From positions 1 to 45,977 of the forward strand of contig JAPKMO010000025.1 of assembly GCA_026645945.1 (NCBI GenBank): 45,977 nucleotides of DNA, written 5' to 3'. Source of the DNA: Anaerolineae bacterium. Its GTDB lineage: Bacteria > Chloroflexota > Anaerolineae > Aggregatilineales > Phototrophicaceae. Position 1 is the stretch's first letter. Every line of letters begins with the position of its first letter. A program made the position numbers and the translations under genes. The notes beneath the pieces are model-generated. The model made no database searches. It saw nothing but the letters and a program-made list of their open reading frames with translations, and was not told where the DNA came from. Shown one piece after another: positions 45,856-45,977 of this stretch.

Positions 45856-45883
45856 AGCATAACGCGAGATTACAGGTTGTCAA
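45856..45883 (-). promoter_or_regulatory. Promoter of the argG-argH leader
   Basis: Consensus TTGACA, a 16-base spacer and TATGCT on the minus strand. The predicted start falls at about 45849, practically on the leader ATG. TTGTTT-A-AAACAA (45888-45900), an AT-rich inverted repeat, sits just upstream of the -35 and could be an operator or UP-like element. Confidence 0.7.
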
Positions 45884-45977
45884 GCAGTTGTTTAAAACAA
45901 ATCAGGGCAATCGCATATGAAAGCTTAATGGGTTTTCAAAAGGTCATTGTGGTTCGATAAAGACCGTTTCGCGGGTA
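45884..45977. other. AT-rich upstream region reaching the window end
   Basis: Apart from the inverted repeat next to the argG promoter I see no ORF, RNA gene or terminator in these last 94 bases. No adapter sequence is seen at this end. Confidence 0.6.

Overview
The window reads as a high-GC chromosomal contig from an uncultured Chloroflexota bacterium, most likely Anaerolineae-like. That placement is inference. It rests on a Thr/Pro-rich LytR-CpsA-Psr protein, peptide-ABC genes, a Zn-ribbon threonine synthase, a citramalate pathway fused to the leucine genes, and a Golvesin/M23 envelope protein. Base 1 is a contig edge, because bases 1-11 match the 3' end of the Illumina adapter. Nothing looks like a phage, plasmid, IS element or CRISPR array. 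It is a housekeeping region with rich regulation.

Left third (1-11 kb): the tail of a secreted protein, an LCP ligase and a lipoprotein; a 17-bp tandem repeat; a leftward peptide-transport operon (SBP-DppB-DppC, no ATPases in view); tRNA-Pro(GGG); a selD gene whose active-site codon is UGA, so SelD is itself a selenoprotein; and a large SH3/TIM-barrel/Golvesin/M23 cell-wall protein. Middle (11-24 kb): a divergent sufT / sufCBD-sufSU-Rieske cluster for Fe-S assembly, a GDPD and a methyltransferase gene, tRNA-His, small membrane proteins, a bifunctional NAD(P)HX repair enzyme and a polyprenyl diphosphate synthase.

Right half (24-46 kb): amino-acid biosynthesis. thrB and thrC are divergent. metB lies behind a SAM-I riboswitch with two consecutive terminators. 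A long leftward operon (small protein-ilvE-ilvB-ilvN-ilvC-GNAT-leuA-leuC-leuD-cimA-cupin-leuB) makes valine, leucine and, through citramalate, isoleucine. argG-argH lie further upstream. Between metB and leuB sits an unusual two-gene cassette: a stand-alone FHA protein and a Clp-N domain fused to a kinase-fold protein resembling the TCAD9 family of bacterial conflict systems.

The strongest discoveries are two ribosome-mediated attenuators. Upstream of ilvE is a 27-codon leader ORF with 12 Leu/Ile/Val codons among codons 11-23, followed by mutually exclusive antiterminator and terminator hairpins. Upstream of argG is a 30-codon, apparently leaderless ORF with six Arg codons within seven positions, also followed by a terminator and a competing pairing. 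Leader-peptide attenuation in this phylum, and for arginine in particular, appears little described as far as I know.
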